DNA of 64,000 nucleotides from Verrucomicrobiales bacterium (GCA_005809105.1 SYLI01000027.1:1-64000); one strand, 5' to 3'. Shown: positions 53,632 to 63,655, counted from the stretch's first letter. Made by a program: numbers and translations. The notes: generated by a model not told the origin, from the letters alone.

Positions 53632-56214
53632 ATGAATGGCATCCAACCCATTCCTTGGGCGCCGCTCGCGGTGTGGCTGCCGGTGCTAGTGGGATTGATA
53701 ATTCTCTCCGTCCGCCTGCAATTAACCGCCACCGAGTTCGCGCTGACGTCGGCTGCCGGCGTCATGAGCTGGACTCTCTTCGAATACCTGATGCACCGCT
53801 GCCTCTTCCACTGGGAGCGCGACGATTGGGTGGGAAGGTGCGTGCAACGCATCCACGGCAAGCACCACGACTCGCCCGGCGATCTTCATCAGGCCATCGT
53901 GCCCCCGTTCAACGCCTTTGTCATTCTGCTGCCCGTGGTTGCGATGCTGTCTCTTTTGCTGCCATGGCGCCTCCTTCCAGCATTTGTGGCGGCGTTCGTC
54001 TCTGGTTATCTGGGATACGAGTACTTACACGTGGCCATCCACCGGCGCAGGCTTCATTCAAAATTGGGGCAATGGCTTCAACGCAATCACATCGCGCACC
54101 ACGGCAATGGCGAGGGCCGCTTTGGAGTCACCAGCCCCATCTGGGATTTTGTCTTGGGAACCCGCCGCGTCGCCGGTCATCACGCTGCCGAGCCCGAGAC
54201 CCGGAAAGGTGCCATTATCGCTCGATCCCAAGATGTGGCCATTCGTGTACTGATCTTCGGATGGTTTCTGGGAATGGTGCCTGCGGAGTGCGCGGAAAAG
54301 GCCCTCACTGCGCCGCCACAGGGAATCGCCATCTCTGCCGCTCAACGTTCAGCATTGATGGAGGGCCTTGAGAAACTCACCCGTGAAATTGCCGCGCTTT
54401 CAGCGCAGCCCAAGGCAGCCGCGCTCCTCCCCGACGTGCAGATTTTCCAGAACGCCGTCCAGTATGCGCTGGAGCATGAGATGTTTTACCATACCAACGA
54501 CGCATCGGCGGCTTTGAATTTACTGCGCCAGGGCATGGAGCGCGCCACGGCCTTGCGCGAGGGCAGGGCACCTTGGGCGGATGCCACAGGTCTCATCGTG
54601 CGTGGATTTGTGTCGGACATCGACCGCTCCGTCCAGCCTTACGGACTTGTCGTGCCCCCCTCCTTTTCACGCCGGATTCAAAAAGAGTGGCGGCTGGACT
54701 TTTGGCTGCACGGCCGTGACAACACCTTAAGCGAGGTGCGCTTCCTAGCCGACCGGATGAGCAAGCCCGGACCGTTTGCGCCGCCGGACACATTCGTGCT
54801 TCACCCCTACGGCCGCTATTGCAACGCCTTCAAATTCGCCGGCGAGGTTGATTGTCTGGAGGCTCAGGCTCATGTCCAACGGCACTATCCCATCGACAGC
54901 GGGCGACTCTGCATGCGCGGCTTTTCGATGGGAGGCGCTGGCGCATGGCACATGGGCGCGCACCACGCCAGTCGCTGGGCCGTCGTGGCCCCCGGTGCCG
55001 GGTTTGTCGACACCGCCATTTATCAGAATCTCAAAGCCAAGGAGCCAAAACCCCAGTGGTGGGAAGAAAAACTCTGGCACCTATACGACGTGCCTGACTA
55101 CGCCGCCAACCTTGCCAATACCACGGTGGTGGCCTACAGCGGCGAGGAGGATCCGCAAAAACAAGCCGCGCAATTGATGGAGGCGGCAATGGCGCGTGAG
55201 GGCATGAAAATGACCCATGTCGTTGGTCCGCGCACAGGCCACAAGTACGAGCCCGGCGCCAAGGCGCAGGTGGAGCGGCTGGTGGATGCGGCCGCTGCGA
55301 AGGGCCGGGACGCATCGCCAAAACAGGTGAAGTTGGTGACATGGACTTTGCGATACCCAACGATGGATTGGGTGACCCTCCAGGGATTGGAGGAGCATTG
55401 GAAAGAGGCGCGAGTGGACGCGAATCGAGAGGCACCCGGTGTTCTGGTGTTAAAGACGATCAACACGACCGCGTTAACACTCCGCCTTCCACCGGGCCCA
55501 GAGTGGAGGGAGCCCATACAGGTTCGGATTGATGGCCAAACACTTTCCGGGCGGGCAGAGCAGGGCAGCTTGCATCTTCGCAAAGTCCAGTCCAGATGGA
55601 CTATACCGCATAGAAAGGAGCAGAAACCACTCGCCAAATTGCCGGGCCTTCAGGGCCCAATCGATGACGCATTCTATTCCGCCTTCATCATGGTTCGCCC
55701 GACGGGCCCTCCGATGAATAACGCCACGGGCGCATGGGTGCAGCGCGAGATGGATCAGGCCATCGGTCAGTGGCACCGCCAGTTTCGTGGCAGGCCGCGC
55801 GTGAAGAAAGACACTGAGCTGACCGACGAGGACATCGCGGGCGCAAACCTCGTCCTGTGGGGCGACGCCTCTTCCAACCGCATTCTAAATCGCATCTCCC
55901 GCCTGTTGCCCGTGCGATGGACGCCGGAGGGTGTGCAGATCGGCGATCGTCATTGGTCTGCGGACCGTTTTGTACCCGTGTTGATTTACCCCAATCCACT
56001 CAATATGCAGCGCTATGTGGTGGTGAACAGCGGGTTCACCTTCAGTGAGTTTGGCGCGCAGAGCAATGCGCAGCAGGTTCCCAAGCTGCCCGATTATGCC
56101 GTGCTGGACATGAGCGTCCCCGCAGGACGCAGGCCAGTCAGCGGCGTCGCGCACGCCGGTTTCTTTGGGGAACACTGGGAATTGACGAGAACCGAAGGCC
56201 GTCCCGTCCGTTAA
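53632..56214 (+). CDS. Fatty acid hydroxylase-like membrane domain fused to a serine hydrolase
   Basis: 860 residues. Residues 1-200 are a sterol desaturase/fatty acid hydroxylase-type membrane domain with about four helices and all four di-iron histidine motifs: H55RCLFH60, H75GKHH79, H133VAIH137 and H153IAHH157. A further hydrophobic helix (203-219, VAIRVLIFGWFLGMVPA) then leads to an alpha/beta-hydrolase of the prolyl-oligopeptidase-like type, with GFSMGG (Ser432) and a C-terminal GHKYEP (His537); an Asp is probably in SGEEDP. A C-terminal extra domain ends the protein. A GTG at 54235 just before the internal helix could start a separate hydrolase, so the fusion is in-frame but could be two products. 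Confidence 0.82.
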   Translation: MNGIQPIPWAPLAVWLPVLVGLIILSVRLQLTATEFALTSAAGVMSWTLFEYLMHRCLFHWERDDWVGRCVQRIHGKHHDSPGDLHQAIVPPFNAFVILLPVVAMLSLLLPWRLLPAFVAAFVSGYLGYEYLHVAIHRRRLHSKLGQWLQRNHIAHHGNGEGRFGVTSPIWDFVLGTRRVAGHHAAEPETRKGAIIARSQDVAIRVLIFGWFLGMVPAECAEKALTAPPQGIAISAAQRSALMEGLEKLTREIAALSAQPKAAALLPDVQIFQNAVQYALEHEMFYHTNDASAALNLLRQGMERATALREGRAPWADATGLIVRGFVSDIDRSVQPYGLVVPPSFSRRIQKEWRLDFWLHGRDNTLSEVRFLADRMSKPGPFAPPDTFVLHPYGRYCNAFKFAGEVDCLEAQAHVQRHYPIDSGRLCMRGFSMGGAGAWHMGAHHASRWAVVAPGAGFVDTAIYQNLKAKEPKPQWWEEKLWHLYDVPDYAANLANTTVVAYSGEEDPQKQAAQLMEAAMAREGMKMTHVVGPRTGHKYEPGAKAQVERLVDAAAAKGRDASPKQVKLVTWTLRYPTMDWVTLQGLEEHWKEARVDANREAPGVLVLKTINTTALTLRLPPGPEWREPIQVRIDGQTLSGRAEQGSLHLRKVQSRWTIPHRKEQKPLAKLPGLQGPIDDAFYSAFIMVRPTGPPMNNATGAWVQREMDQAIGQWHRQFRGRPRVKKDTELTDEDIAGANLVLWGDASSNRILNRISRLLPVRWTPEGVQIGDRHWSADRFVPVLIYPNPLNMQRYVVVNSGFTFSEFGAQSNAQQVPKLPDYAVLDMSVPAGRRPVSGVAHAGFFGEHWELTRTEGRPVR

Positions 56215-56216
56215 AC

Positions 56217-58571
56217 ATGTTCTTGGGGACGATTCCAGCGCACTTGGGTTCCGCATTGGCTGGTCTCGTGGCTTGCGCCGTCGCACTCCATGCCGCGCCG
56301 ACGCCCCATTTGCCGCCTCGCCACGATCCTCCGGACCAGCCATTCCGCGTGGCGCCCATGCCGCAGAGCAGCCGCAGCATCGTCATTGCTTTGTCGGCGC
56401 AACAGCATCTGGCGTATGACACGGAACGATTCAGGGTGCACACGATGTGGAAAGGAGGGCCGCTCAACCTTTACGGCCCAGGCTACCACGGAGCCAAGGA
56501 ACCGTTCATTTGCCAGCCCAATGGCGAACGCCTTTGGGGAAACCCGCCCATTCCTGAATGGCGCTGGAAGGCGGCCGGCAGCGTCATCTCTGCGACCAAC
56601 CTGCGGCCCGCAAACTTGCGATTCGTGGCGATCAGCACCAAGCGCGAACATCCCACGTTCATCTATGAGCTTCTTGCGGGCGAAGGAGCTCCCGTGCGCA
56701 TCCATGAAACCCCCACGGCAGTGCAATGGGGGAATGTAGGAGCAGTGTCCCGAATGATTTCGGTCGGCCCCCGTTCTGGCCCCATCACGTTCCGCGCTCA
56801 TCTTGAGGCAGGGACGCTTCTGTTGGGGCGCAAAACGTTTGGAGCCATCCAGCGCACCAACGATGTCCTGGCGGTGGCTCTTCGCGCGGCAGATCCTTTG
56901 CCGGTTTGCGACATCACAGAACGCTTAGTCGCCTACTCCGAGGAAGTCTTCACCGAAGCTGGCGCCAGCAAGGGCAATCCTCGCAAGGGAGTGCGAGGCC
57001 CACACGTGGAGTTTGCGGTGCACTTGCCTGCTGCGACGGTTGCCACCCAGTTCGAAGTGCTTACGGCGGTTGTTCCTGACGAAGCGACGGCGCAAAAACT
57101 TGCCGCCATGTTGCCCCCAACTCAGGCCGCAATGCCCGATGGCGCATGGTTCGCTTCCACGCAACATTCGTTGGTTGCGCGCAAACCCTTTGTCGCCACA
57201 GCCGATGTGGCACCCCGCCGCAGCTTGGTCCGCAGCGCGCATTATAAGGTGGAGGCTTTGCCCGTCCCGAAATCATTGGAACTACTGGTGACAGGCATGG
57301 ACTGGTTGCCCAACGGCGACCTTGCCGTTTGCACTTGGCTGGGGGACATCGTGATCGTGCGCGGCGCTGCCGGCGATCCAGCAAAGGCAACGTACACCCG
57401 GGTTGCGCGCGGACTTAACGAGCCGCTCGGACTGGTGGTGGTTAATGGAAAGATTGTGGTGGCGCAAAAGAGTGAGCTCACTCGCATTTCCGACACCGAC
57501 TCGGATGGCGAGGCAGACCTCTTTGAGTGCCTCAACAACCAGTGGGATTACACGGGAGGCTACAATTCCTTCGTGTACGGGCCGGTGAGCGACGCGGCGG
57601 GTAACCTGGTGGTGGCCAACGCGGCGCACGGCGGGCGGTGGGACGCCAGGTACATGGGCTGGGCTTTGCGCATCAGTCCCGATGGCCGGAAGCTTGAGCC
57701 CATCTCAAGCGGGTTGCGCGAGCCCAACGGCATCGGTGTGTTTGGCGCCGCGCGCGACGTGTTCGTCACCGAGAACCAAGGCCAGTGGATCGGCGCCTGC
57801 AAATTAAATCACCTGCAGAAAGGCCGCTTCTTTGGTCACCCTTCTTCGTGGCCTGCGCCGCAGGCAGATTACAAGGGACGCAGCGCATTCGATCCGCCTG
57901 CCGTGTGGTTCCCTTACAAGCTGGCACGCTCCACCACTGGGCTTGTCGAAATCACAGGCGATGAGCTGGGGCCCTTCAAGGGACAGTTGCTTGTGGGTGA
58001 CTTTCAGAATGCGCTCTTGATGCGCGTGCAACTGGAGAAGGTCGGCGGACAGTGGCAGGGAGCGGTTTGGCCCTTTCTCAGCGGCTTTCTCTCCGGGGTC
58101 AACCGCCTTTCCATCGGGCCTGATGGCGCACTCTATGTGGGCGGATGCCAGCGCACATGGGTGTCGGTGGCTCCCCAATCCTACGCCTTGGAGCGCGTGA
58201 CGTTTAATGGTTCGGTGCCCTTTGAAATTCTGGAGGCTCATGCGCGGTCCGACGGGTTTGATTTGCGGCTCACCAAGCCCATTTCCAGCAAGACGACCGT
58301 CGAGGATTTCGACGTGTGGCAGTACAACTACAAATACCACGCAGGGTATGGATCGCCAGAACTTGATCACGATGGCAACCCGGATCGCCAGACGGTCATC
58401 CGAGTGAAAACGATCGCGCTCACAGCAGACGGTCGCGGTCTCCGGCTTGGGCTGGAAGGTTTGAAGGCCGGTTACGTGACGGCCGTGCGCGCTGCGGGTG
58501 TGCGAGGGGCAGGTGGTGAATCCCTGCTCCATGACACGTTCTACTACACGCTGAACCAAATCCCACGGTAG
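56217..58571 (+). CDS. Secreted six-bladed propeller protein, second paralog
   Basis: 784 residues. The N-terminus has signal-peptide character (LGSALAGLVACAVALHAAPT). An N-terminal beta domain (HLAYDTERFRVHTMWKGGPL) resembles that of the 32390-34684 protein, and the propeller part follows: LVTGMDWLPNGDLAVCTWLGD, SDTDSDGEADLFECLNN, SDAAGNLVVANAAHGG, REPNGIGVFGAARDVF. No heme CxxCH is seen. It lies 2 bases after the hydroxylase-hydrolase gene, so they are co-transcribed. Likely acts in the periplasm or on the cell surface; substrate unknown. Confidence 0.8.
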   Translation: MFLGTIPAHLGSALAGLVACAVALHAAPTPHLPPRHDPPDQPFRVAPMPQSSRSIVIALSAQQHLAYDTERFRVHTMWKGGPLNLYGPGYHGAKEPFICQPNGERLWGNPPIPEWRWKAAGSVISATNLRPANLRFVAISTKREHPTFIYELLAGEGAPVRIHETPTAVQWGNVGAVSRMISVGPRSGPITFRAHLEAGTLLLGRKTFGAIQRTNDVLAVALRAADPLPVCDITERLVAYSEEVFTEAGASKGNPRKGVRGPHVEFAVHLPAATVATQFEVLTAVVPDEATAQKLAAMLPPTQAAMPDGAWFASTQHSLVARKPFVATADVAPRRSLVRSAHYKVEALPVPKSLELLVTGMDWLPNGDLAVCTWLGDIVIVRGAAGDPAKATYTRVARGLNEPLGLVVVNGKIVVAQKSELTRISDTDSDGEADLFECLNNQWDYTGGYNSFVYGPVSDAAGNLVVANAAHGGRWDARYMGWALRISPDGRKLEPISSGLREPNGIGVFGAARDVFVTENQGQWIGACKLNHLQKGRFFGHPSSWPAPQADYKGRSAFDPPAVWFPYKLARSTTGLVEITGDELGPFKGQLLVGDFQNALLMRVQLEKVGGQWQGAVWPFLSGFLSGVNRLSIGPDGALYVGGCQRTWVSVAPQSYALERVTFNGSVPFEILEAHARSDGFDLRLTKPISSKTTVEDFDVWQYNYKYHAGYGSPELDHDGNPDRQTVIRVKTIALTADGRGLRLGLEGLKAGYVTAVRAAGVRGAGGESLLHDTFYYTLNQIPR

Positions 58572-58644
58572 ACCGTGCAGCGTCAGTGTGAGTGAGAGTG
58601 AGAGTGAATCCGCCGCTTGCCTGGGCCATCGAAGCTGCCATACT

Positions 58645-60828
58645 ATGCGCTGCATGCCAAAGGTGGTGACGTGGGCCTGCGTGATGGCGACACTGCTCGG
58701 CGCGGCCGTGGGCAGGGCAGGGGAGGCACGCCATTGGGCTTTTGTCGCACCTGTGCGGCCCGGCCTTCCCCCATCCAAAAGTCTGACTGCATCGGCCCAT
58801 CCGATTGACCGGTTCATCGCGCGGCCATTGGAAGAAGCCGGCCTTTCCCTGTCGCCGCGCGCTGATAGGGCGACCCTCGTTCGCCGGATTCATCTGGACC
58901 TCACGGGCCTGCCGCCCTCGCCAGCCGAAGTGGATGCCTTTCTCGCGGACAACAGTCCCGATGCCTACTCGCGACGCGTCGAGCGCCTACTGGCTTCGCC
59001 CCACTTTGGCGAACGCTGGGGCCGGTGGTGGCTGGATGCAGCGCGCTACGCCGACTCCAACGGCTACTCCATCGATGCACCGCGGCAAATCTGGGCCTAC
59101 CGCGACTGGGTGATTCAAGCCTTTAACAGCGACCTCCCCTTTGACCAGTTTTCCATTGAGCAGATTGCGGGAGACTTGCTGCCGCAGGCGACGATGGCTC
59201 AGAAGATCGCGACGGGGTTTCATCGCAACACCCAGATCAATCAGGAAGGCGGCATCGACCCCGAGCAGTTCCGCGTGGAGTCGATCATTGACCGCATCAA
59301 CACGACGGCCTCGGCGTGGTTGGGCCTCACCCTCGGCTGCGCGCAGTGCCACGACCACAAGTTCGACCCACTGACCCAACGCGAGTACTATCAGTTCTTC
59401 GCCTTCTTCAACCATTGCGACGAGCCCAGCCTGCCGCTCAATTCCGCCGAGGACACCCGCCGCGCCGCAGAGATTGACGCCGCCGCCGCCCGATACATCC
59501 GCGAGCTCTCCGAGAAAACCCCTGCGTTTTTTGACAAGTCCATGGAGTGGGAGCGCAGCCTCACGCCCGAGGCCAGCCAAAAGCAATCGCAGGAAGTCCG
59601 CACCATTTTTTCCCTGCCGCCGCCCACTCGCACGTTGGAACAACGACTGGTGGTTCTGGCTGCGTATATCGAGACGACGCCCGAGAACAAGGCCCACCAG
59701 GCAGCCCTCAAGAAGCTCCGCGCCTCGCGGCCAGATGTGCAGACCACGATGGTGCTGCGCGCCCGCGCCACCCCCCGGCGCAATTACCTGTTTGTGAAGG
59801 GCGACTTCACGCGCGATGGCGGCGAGATTGCCGCGGGCGTTCCCTCCGTCCTGCATCCTCTCAAAAAGCCTGCGCCCGATCGCCTCGATCTGGCCCGCTG
59901 GCTGGTGGCCACCGAAAATCCTCTGACGGCGCGCGTCATTGCCAATCGGGTCTGGCAGCAACTCTTTGGCCGAGGCATCGTGCAAACGGAGAACGACTTT
60001 GGCACGCAGGGGACCAAGCCCACCCATCCAGAGCTGCTCGACTGGCTCGCGCTGGAATTTAGCCAGCCTTCCGTTCCCGGCGCGGCACCATGGTCTTTCA
60101 AACACCTCCTGCGGCAGATTCTCTCCAGCCAAACCTACCAGCAATCCTCCCGAGTCCGCGCCGAGCCCGCATCGAAGGATGCGAACAACGACCTCCTTTC
60201 TCGCCAGAACCGGCTGCGGCTGGACGCTGAGTTGGTTCGCGACGTTGCACTGAGTGCCAGCGGCCTGCTCTCGACTCGGATTGGTGGGCCCGGAGTGCAT
60301 CCGCCCATCCCTGATGGCGTCATGTCGCTGGGCCAGGTGAGGCGCCCATGGAACGTCAGTGAAGGTGCCGACCGCTATCGCCGTGGCATGTACACTTTTT
60401 ATTTCCGCGCCACTCCCCATCCGATGTTGAACCTCTTTGATGCTCCCGATGCGTATGGCGTGTGCACACGGCGCCCGCGTTCCAACACTCCCTTGCAAGC
60501 GTTGACGCTGCTCAATGACGCGGCGTTCTCAGAAATGGCGCTGGGGCTGGCTCGACGCATCCTCAAGGAACAGCCTGCCACCACCGATGCCCTTCGGTTG
60601 GAACACGCCTTTCGGCTGTGTGTCGCCCGCAAACCGTCGGCCGGCGAGACGGACGTGCTCGCAAACCTGCTCGACCGACAGAGAGCCGCCTACCGTACCG
60701 ATGCCCCGCGAGCCGAAAAACTCGTGGGCTCGCGGGCTTCCTCGGATCCTGCGGCTGTGGAACTGGCGCCGTGGGTGATTGTCTCGCGCGTGTTGCTGAA
60801 TCTGGACGAAACCATCACCCGTGAATGA
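58645..60828 (+). CDS. DUF1549/DUF1553 secreted protein with heme-binding motif
   Basis: About 727 residues from the ATG at 58645 (or 58654), with a signal peptide (VVTWACVMATLLGAAVGRA). The longer frame from a GTG at 58588 starts in a short SESESES repeat and is not credible. The DUF1549 region has PIDRFIARPLEEAGLSLSP, TFHRNTQIN-like segments and LGCAQCHDHKFDPL, the last a CxxCH c-type heme motif. DUF1553 follows with NPLTARVIANRVWQQLFGRG and RPRSNTPLQALTLLND. The usual N-terminal PSCyt1 domain is absent. These proteins pair with DUF1501 proteins in polysaccharide gene clusters of Planctomycetes and Verrucomicrobiota; biochemical function is unproven. Confidence 0.9.
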   Translation: MRCMPKVVTWACVMATLLGAAVGRAGEARHWAFVAPVRPGLPPSKSLTASAHPIDRFIARPLEEAGLSLSPRADRATLVRRIHLDLTGLPPSPAEVDAFLADNSPDAYSRRVERLLASPHFGERWGRWWLDAARYADSNGYSIDAPRQIWAYRDWVIQAFNSDLPFDQFSIEQIAGDLLPQATMAQKIATGFHRNTQINQEGGIDPEQFRVESIIDRINTTASAWLGLTLGCAQCHDHKFDPLTQREYYQFFAFFNHCDEPSLPLNSAEDTRRAAEIDAAAARYIRELSEKTPAFFDKSMEWERSLTPEASQKQSQEVRTIFSLPPPTRTLEQRLVVLAAYIETTPENKAHQAALKKLRASRPDVQTTMVLRARATPRRNYLFVKGDFTRDGGEIAAGVPSVLHPLKKPAPDRLDLARWLVATENPLTARVIANRVWQQLFGRGIVQTENDFGTQGTKPTHPELLDWLALEFSQPSVPGAAPWSFKHLLRQILSSQTYQQSSRVRAEPASKDANNDLLSRQNRLRLDAELVRDVALSASGLLSTRIGGPGVHPPIPDGVMSLGQVRRPWNVSEGADRYRRGMYTFYFRATPHPMLNLFDAPDAYGVCTRRPRSNTPLQALTLLNDAAFSEMALGLARRILKEQPATTDALRLEHAFRLCVARKPSAGETDVLANLLDRQRAAYRTDAPRAEKLVGSRASSDPAAVELAPWVIVSRVLLNLDETITRE

Positions 60829-62263
60829 ACTAACCCCACATCTCGCCTTGCGCGACCGGACACGGCGGCACTTTTTCAAAGGATGCGCCATGGGGCTGGG
60901 ATCGCTTGCGTTGGCGGATCTCATCAACCCTCATTTGCAGGCGCAGGTCAGTCCCACCTCGCCGCGCAGACCGCACATCCCTGCCAAAGCCAAGCGGGTC
61001 ATTTATCTCTTCATGGCGGGAGGGCCGTCGCATCTGGAGCTCTTTGATTGGAAGCCCAAACTGGCGGCTCTGCACGGCCAGTCCATCCCCGACTCGTATC
61101 TGGAAGGCAAGCGGTTTGCCTTCATGGACAGTTCATTCAAGGATCGCAGCAAGCTGCTGGGCACGCGGCGCGCCTTTCGTCAGCATGGAAGGTCCGGCAC
61201 TTGGGTTTCGGATTTGCTTCCGCACATCGCGGGGATCACCGACGAGATTGCCGTGGTGAAAACGTGCCGCACCAACTTGTTTAATCACGCGCCCGCCAAG
61301 CTTTTCATGAACACCGGCACGGGGTTCTTTGGCCGTCCCAGCATGGGTGCGTGGGTGAGCTATGGCATCGGCAGCGAGTCGCAAAGCCTGCCGGCGTTCG
61401 TGGTGCTGCAATCGGGGCCGCGCGGGCCACGGGGCGGCGGGGTCAACTGGGGCAGCGGCTTTCTGCCAACGACCTATCAGGGCGTTCCGCTTTCTGGCCG
61501 CGGCGATCCCATCCTGAACCTTGCGACGCCGCAGGGCATCAGCAAGGACACGCAACGCGAGTCGATCGACGCCATCGGGCGCCTAAATCAAAGCCGCCTT
61601 GCCGAAACGGGTGATCCTGAGATTGCCACCCGCATCGCTAGTTATGAGATGGCCTTCAAGATGCAAACCAGCGCGCCCGAGCTCATTGACCTTTCGGATG
61701 AATCGAAGGCGACGATGGACCTCTACGGCGCCAAGCCCGGACAGGCCAGTTTTGCGAACAATTGTCTGCTGGCACGAAGATTGATCGAGCGCGGCACGCG
61801 GTTCGTGCAGCTCTATCACACGAGCTGGGATCACCATGGTGGACCCGGCGAAACGCTTACCAAAGATTTGGAAAATGTGACGCGTGACGTGGATCAGGCC
61901 ACTGCGGCGCTCATCCTCGACCTCAAGGCGCGCGGGCTGCTCGATGACACGCTGGTCATCTGGGGCGGCGAATTCGGGCGCACGCCCATGGGTGAGAACC
62001 GCGAGAACCCCGGTCGCAACCATCATATCGACGCGTTTACCATGTGGTTTGCGGGCGGGGGCACGCCGCGCGGTGCGGTCATCGGTGAGACCGATGAGTT
62101 CGGATTTGGTGCCGTCGAGGATGAGTGCCACGTCCATGATTTGCACGCGACCATCCTGCACCTGCTGGGCATCGACCACGAAAAGCTGACGTACCGTTTT
62201 CAAGGGCGCCAGTTCCGCCTGACCGATGTCGGTGGCCGGCTCATCCGCAAGCTGATTGCCTGA
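60821..62263 (+). CDS. DUF1501 secreted protein (Tat signal)
   Basis: 480 residues starting GTG, overlapping the preceding gene by 8 bases. The twin-arginine signal reads RTRRHFFKGCAMGLGSLALADL. DUF1501 features: YLFMAGGPSHLELFDWKP near the N-terminus, then SWDHHGG, VIWGGEFGRTPMGE and GRNHHIDAFTMW in the C-terminal half. The fold is sulfatase/alkaline-phosphatase-like, and these motifs supply its metal-type residues. Export folded through Tat suggests a bound cofactor. It is the usual partner of DUF1549/DUF1553 proteins. Confidence 0.92.
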   Translation: MNELTPHLALRDRTRRHFFKGCAMGLGSLALADLINPHLQAQVSPTSPRRPHIPAKAKRVIYLFMAGGPSHLELFDWKPKLAALHGQSIPDSYLEGKRFAFMDSSFKDRSKLLGTRRAFRQHGRSGTWVSDLLPHIAGITDEIAVVKTCRTNLFNHAPAKLFMNTGTGFFGRPSMGAWVSYGIGSESQSLPAFVVLQSGPRGPRGGGVNWGSGFLPTTYQGVPLSGRGDPILNLATPQGISKDTQRESIDAIGRLNQSRLAETGDPEIATRIASYEMAFKMQTSAPELIDLSDESKATMDLYGAKPGQASFANNCLLARRLIERGTRFVQLYHTSWDHHGGPGETLTKDLENVTRDVDQATAALILDLKARGLLDDTLVIWGGEFGRTPMGENRENPGRNHHIDAFTMWFAGGGTPRGAVIGETDEFGFGAVEDECHVHDLHATILHLLGIDHEKLTYRFQGRQFRLTDVGGRLIRKLIA

Positions 62264-62290
62264 CGGTCTCCTCTGGCTCCCGCGCGATTC

Positions 62291-63655
62291 ATGAAGGGAC
62301 TCATGGCATTGATGGCGCGTCATCCGTCCTTGGGCCGCCTGCTTCCCAATGGCCACTCCATCCTCGTCGCCACTTCGGGCGGTGTCGACTCGATGGTACT
62401 GCTGCACCTGCTCCATCATTTGGCCCGGGAGCGGAGATGGCGCCTTGCAGCCGCGTACTTTAACCATCAGCTCCGGCCGGGGGCTGATGACGCCGACCAC
62501 CGCTTGGTTGCGAAAGCGTGTGCGCGCCTGCGGATGCGGCTGATTGCCGGGAAATGGGACGCACCACGCACCTCATCCGGGATGGTCTCGAATCTGGAAA
62601 TGCGCGCCCGCCTCGCGCGCCATGACTTTCTTGCCAAAGCCGCGAGGCAGGCACGCGCTTCCAGCGTCGCCATGGCTCATCACGCCGACGACCAAATGGA
62701 GACCTTTTTCCTGCAGCTGGGCCGGGGCGCCGGCAGCTCAGGTCTTTCTGGCATTCCTGAGGAGGGCACTCTGGCCGGCCACCCGGAGAGGCGACTGGTC
62801 CGGCCGCTGCTCCACATTCGCAAGCAGGCGCTGCTGGACTTTGCCAGCACCCACAGCATCGCCTTCCGGGAGGACGCCAGTAACGCGACCGACGCGCCAC
62901 TGCGCAACCGCGTTCGCCATCGCGTGCTGCCCTTGCTGCGAGGGGTCTTCACGCCGGCGCTGGACAACCACCTGCTGCATGCGATGGAAATCCTCTCCCG
63001 GGAATCCCAATTGGTCCGCCAGCATGCGGAGGCCTGGCTGAAATCCTCGCGGCGCCCTGCCTTCGCGCGCCTCGCGCCGGCCCTGCAACGGCAAGTGGTG
63101 GTTCTTCAGCTCAGTCGCATGGGTGTCGCCCGCGACTTCGAGCGTGTAGAATGGCTCCGGGGGGGTTCCCGCGTGCCCCTGACCGTGTCACCGGGGGTGC
63201 AGATTGTCCGGCTGGATGATGGAACGGTGGAGTTCATTCCACAGCACGAGGAGCCCACTGAGTTTTCCGAACTCTCCTTCGACCCTCGCGTCGGCGCACC
63301 AGAGATCCACTACGCTGGAATTGGTGTCCGCTGTCGCATTCTCAAGGCAGCCCCAGGAAAGCTGCGGAGTATCGCCGGCCGGGAGTACCTGGATGCGGAC
63401 AAGCTGGGCGGGCGAGTCACGCTTCGGCCATGGCGCAGCGGCGACCGTTTCCAGCCACTGGGAATGCCCGCGGCCATCAAGTTGCAGGACCTCTTCACCA
63501 ACGCCAAGGTGCCGAAGGCCGAGCGGCATCGCACGCCCATCGCCACCACGCCCGAGGGGGCTATTTTTTGGGTGCACGGACTGCGCCTGGGTGAATGGGC
63601 GAAGGTTAGCCCCACGACGAAGCGCTTCTGCCGCTGGGAATGGCGGGTGCTGTAG
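62291..63655 (+). CDS. tilS: tRNA(Ile)-lysidine synthetase
   Basis: A 454-residue enzyme that adds lysine to C34 of tRNA-Ile(CAU), changing it to read AUA. The PP-loop SGGVDS is visible at about residues 29-34 in ILVATSGGVDSMVLL. Further parts: YFNHQLRPGADDADHR, SSVAMAHHADDQMETFFLQLGRGAG, and RDFERVEW. The C-terminal domain (VTLRPWRSGDRFQPLGM, LQDLFTNAKVP) is the tRNA-binding TilS_C region. The ftsH gene lies just downstream, the common tilS-ftsH arrangement. Confidence 0.95.
   Translation: MKGLMALMARHPSLGRLLPNGHSILVATSGGVDSMVLLHLLHHLARERRWRLAAAYFNHQLRPGADDADHRLVAKACARLRMRLIAGKWDAPRTSSGMVSNLEMRARLARHDFLAKAARQARASSVAMAHHADDQMETFFLQLGRGAGSSGLSGIPEEGTLAGHPERRLVRPLLHIRKQALLDFASTHSIAFREDASNATDAPLRNRVRHRVLPLLRGVFTPALDNHLLHAMEILSRESQLVRQHAEAWLKSSRRPAFARLAPALQRQVVVLQLSRMGVARDFERVEWLRGGSRVPLTVSPGVQIVRLDDGTVEFIPQHEEPTEFSELSFDPRVGAPEIHYAGIGVRCRILKAAPGKLRSIAGREYLDADKLGGRVTLRPWRSGDRFQPLGMPAAIKLQDLFTNAKVPKAERHRTPIATTPEGAIFWVHGLRLGEWAKVSPTTKRFCRWEWRVL

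Noticed and set aside
54235-56214. Separate hydrolase gene starting at an internal GTG
   Set aside because: No stop separates it from the hydroxylase part and no ribosome site is clear, so the single fused gene is the simpler reading. The alternative is kept as a note in the feature entry.
58588-58644. Earlier GTG start for the DUF1549/DUF1553 gene, in a GTGAGAGTGAGA repeat
   Set aside because: It would add a Ser-Glu repeat before the signal peptide. The start at 58645 gives a normal leader.
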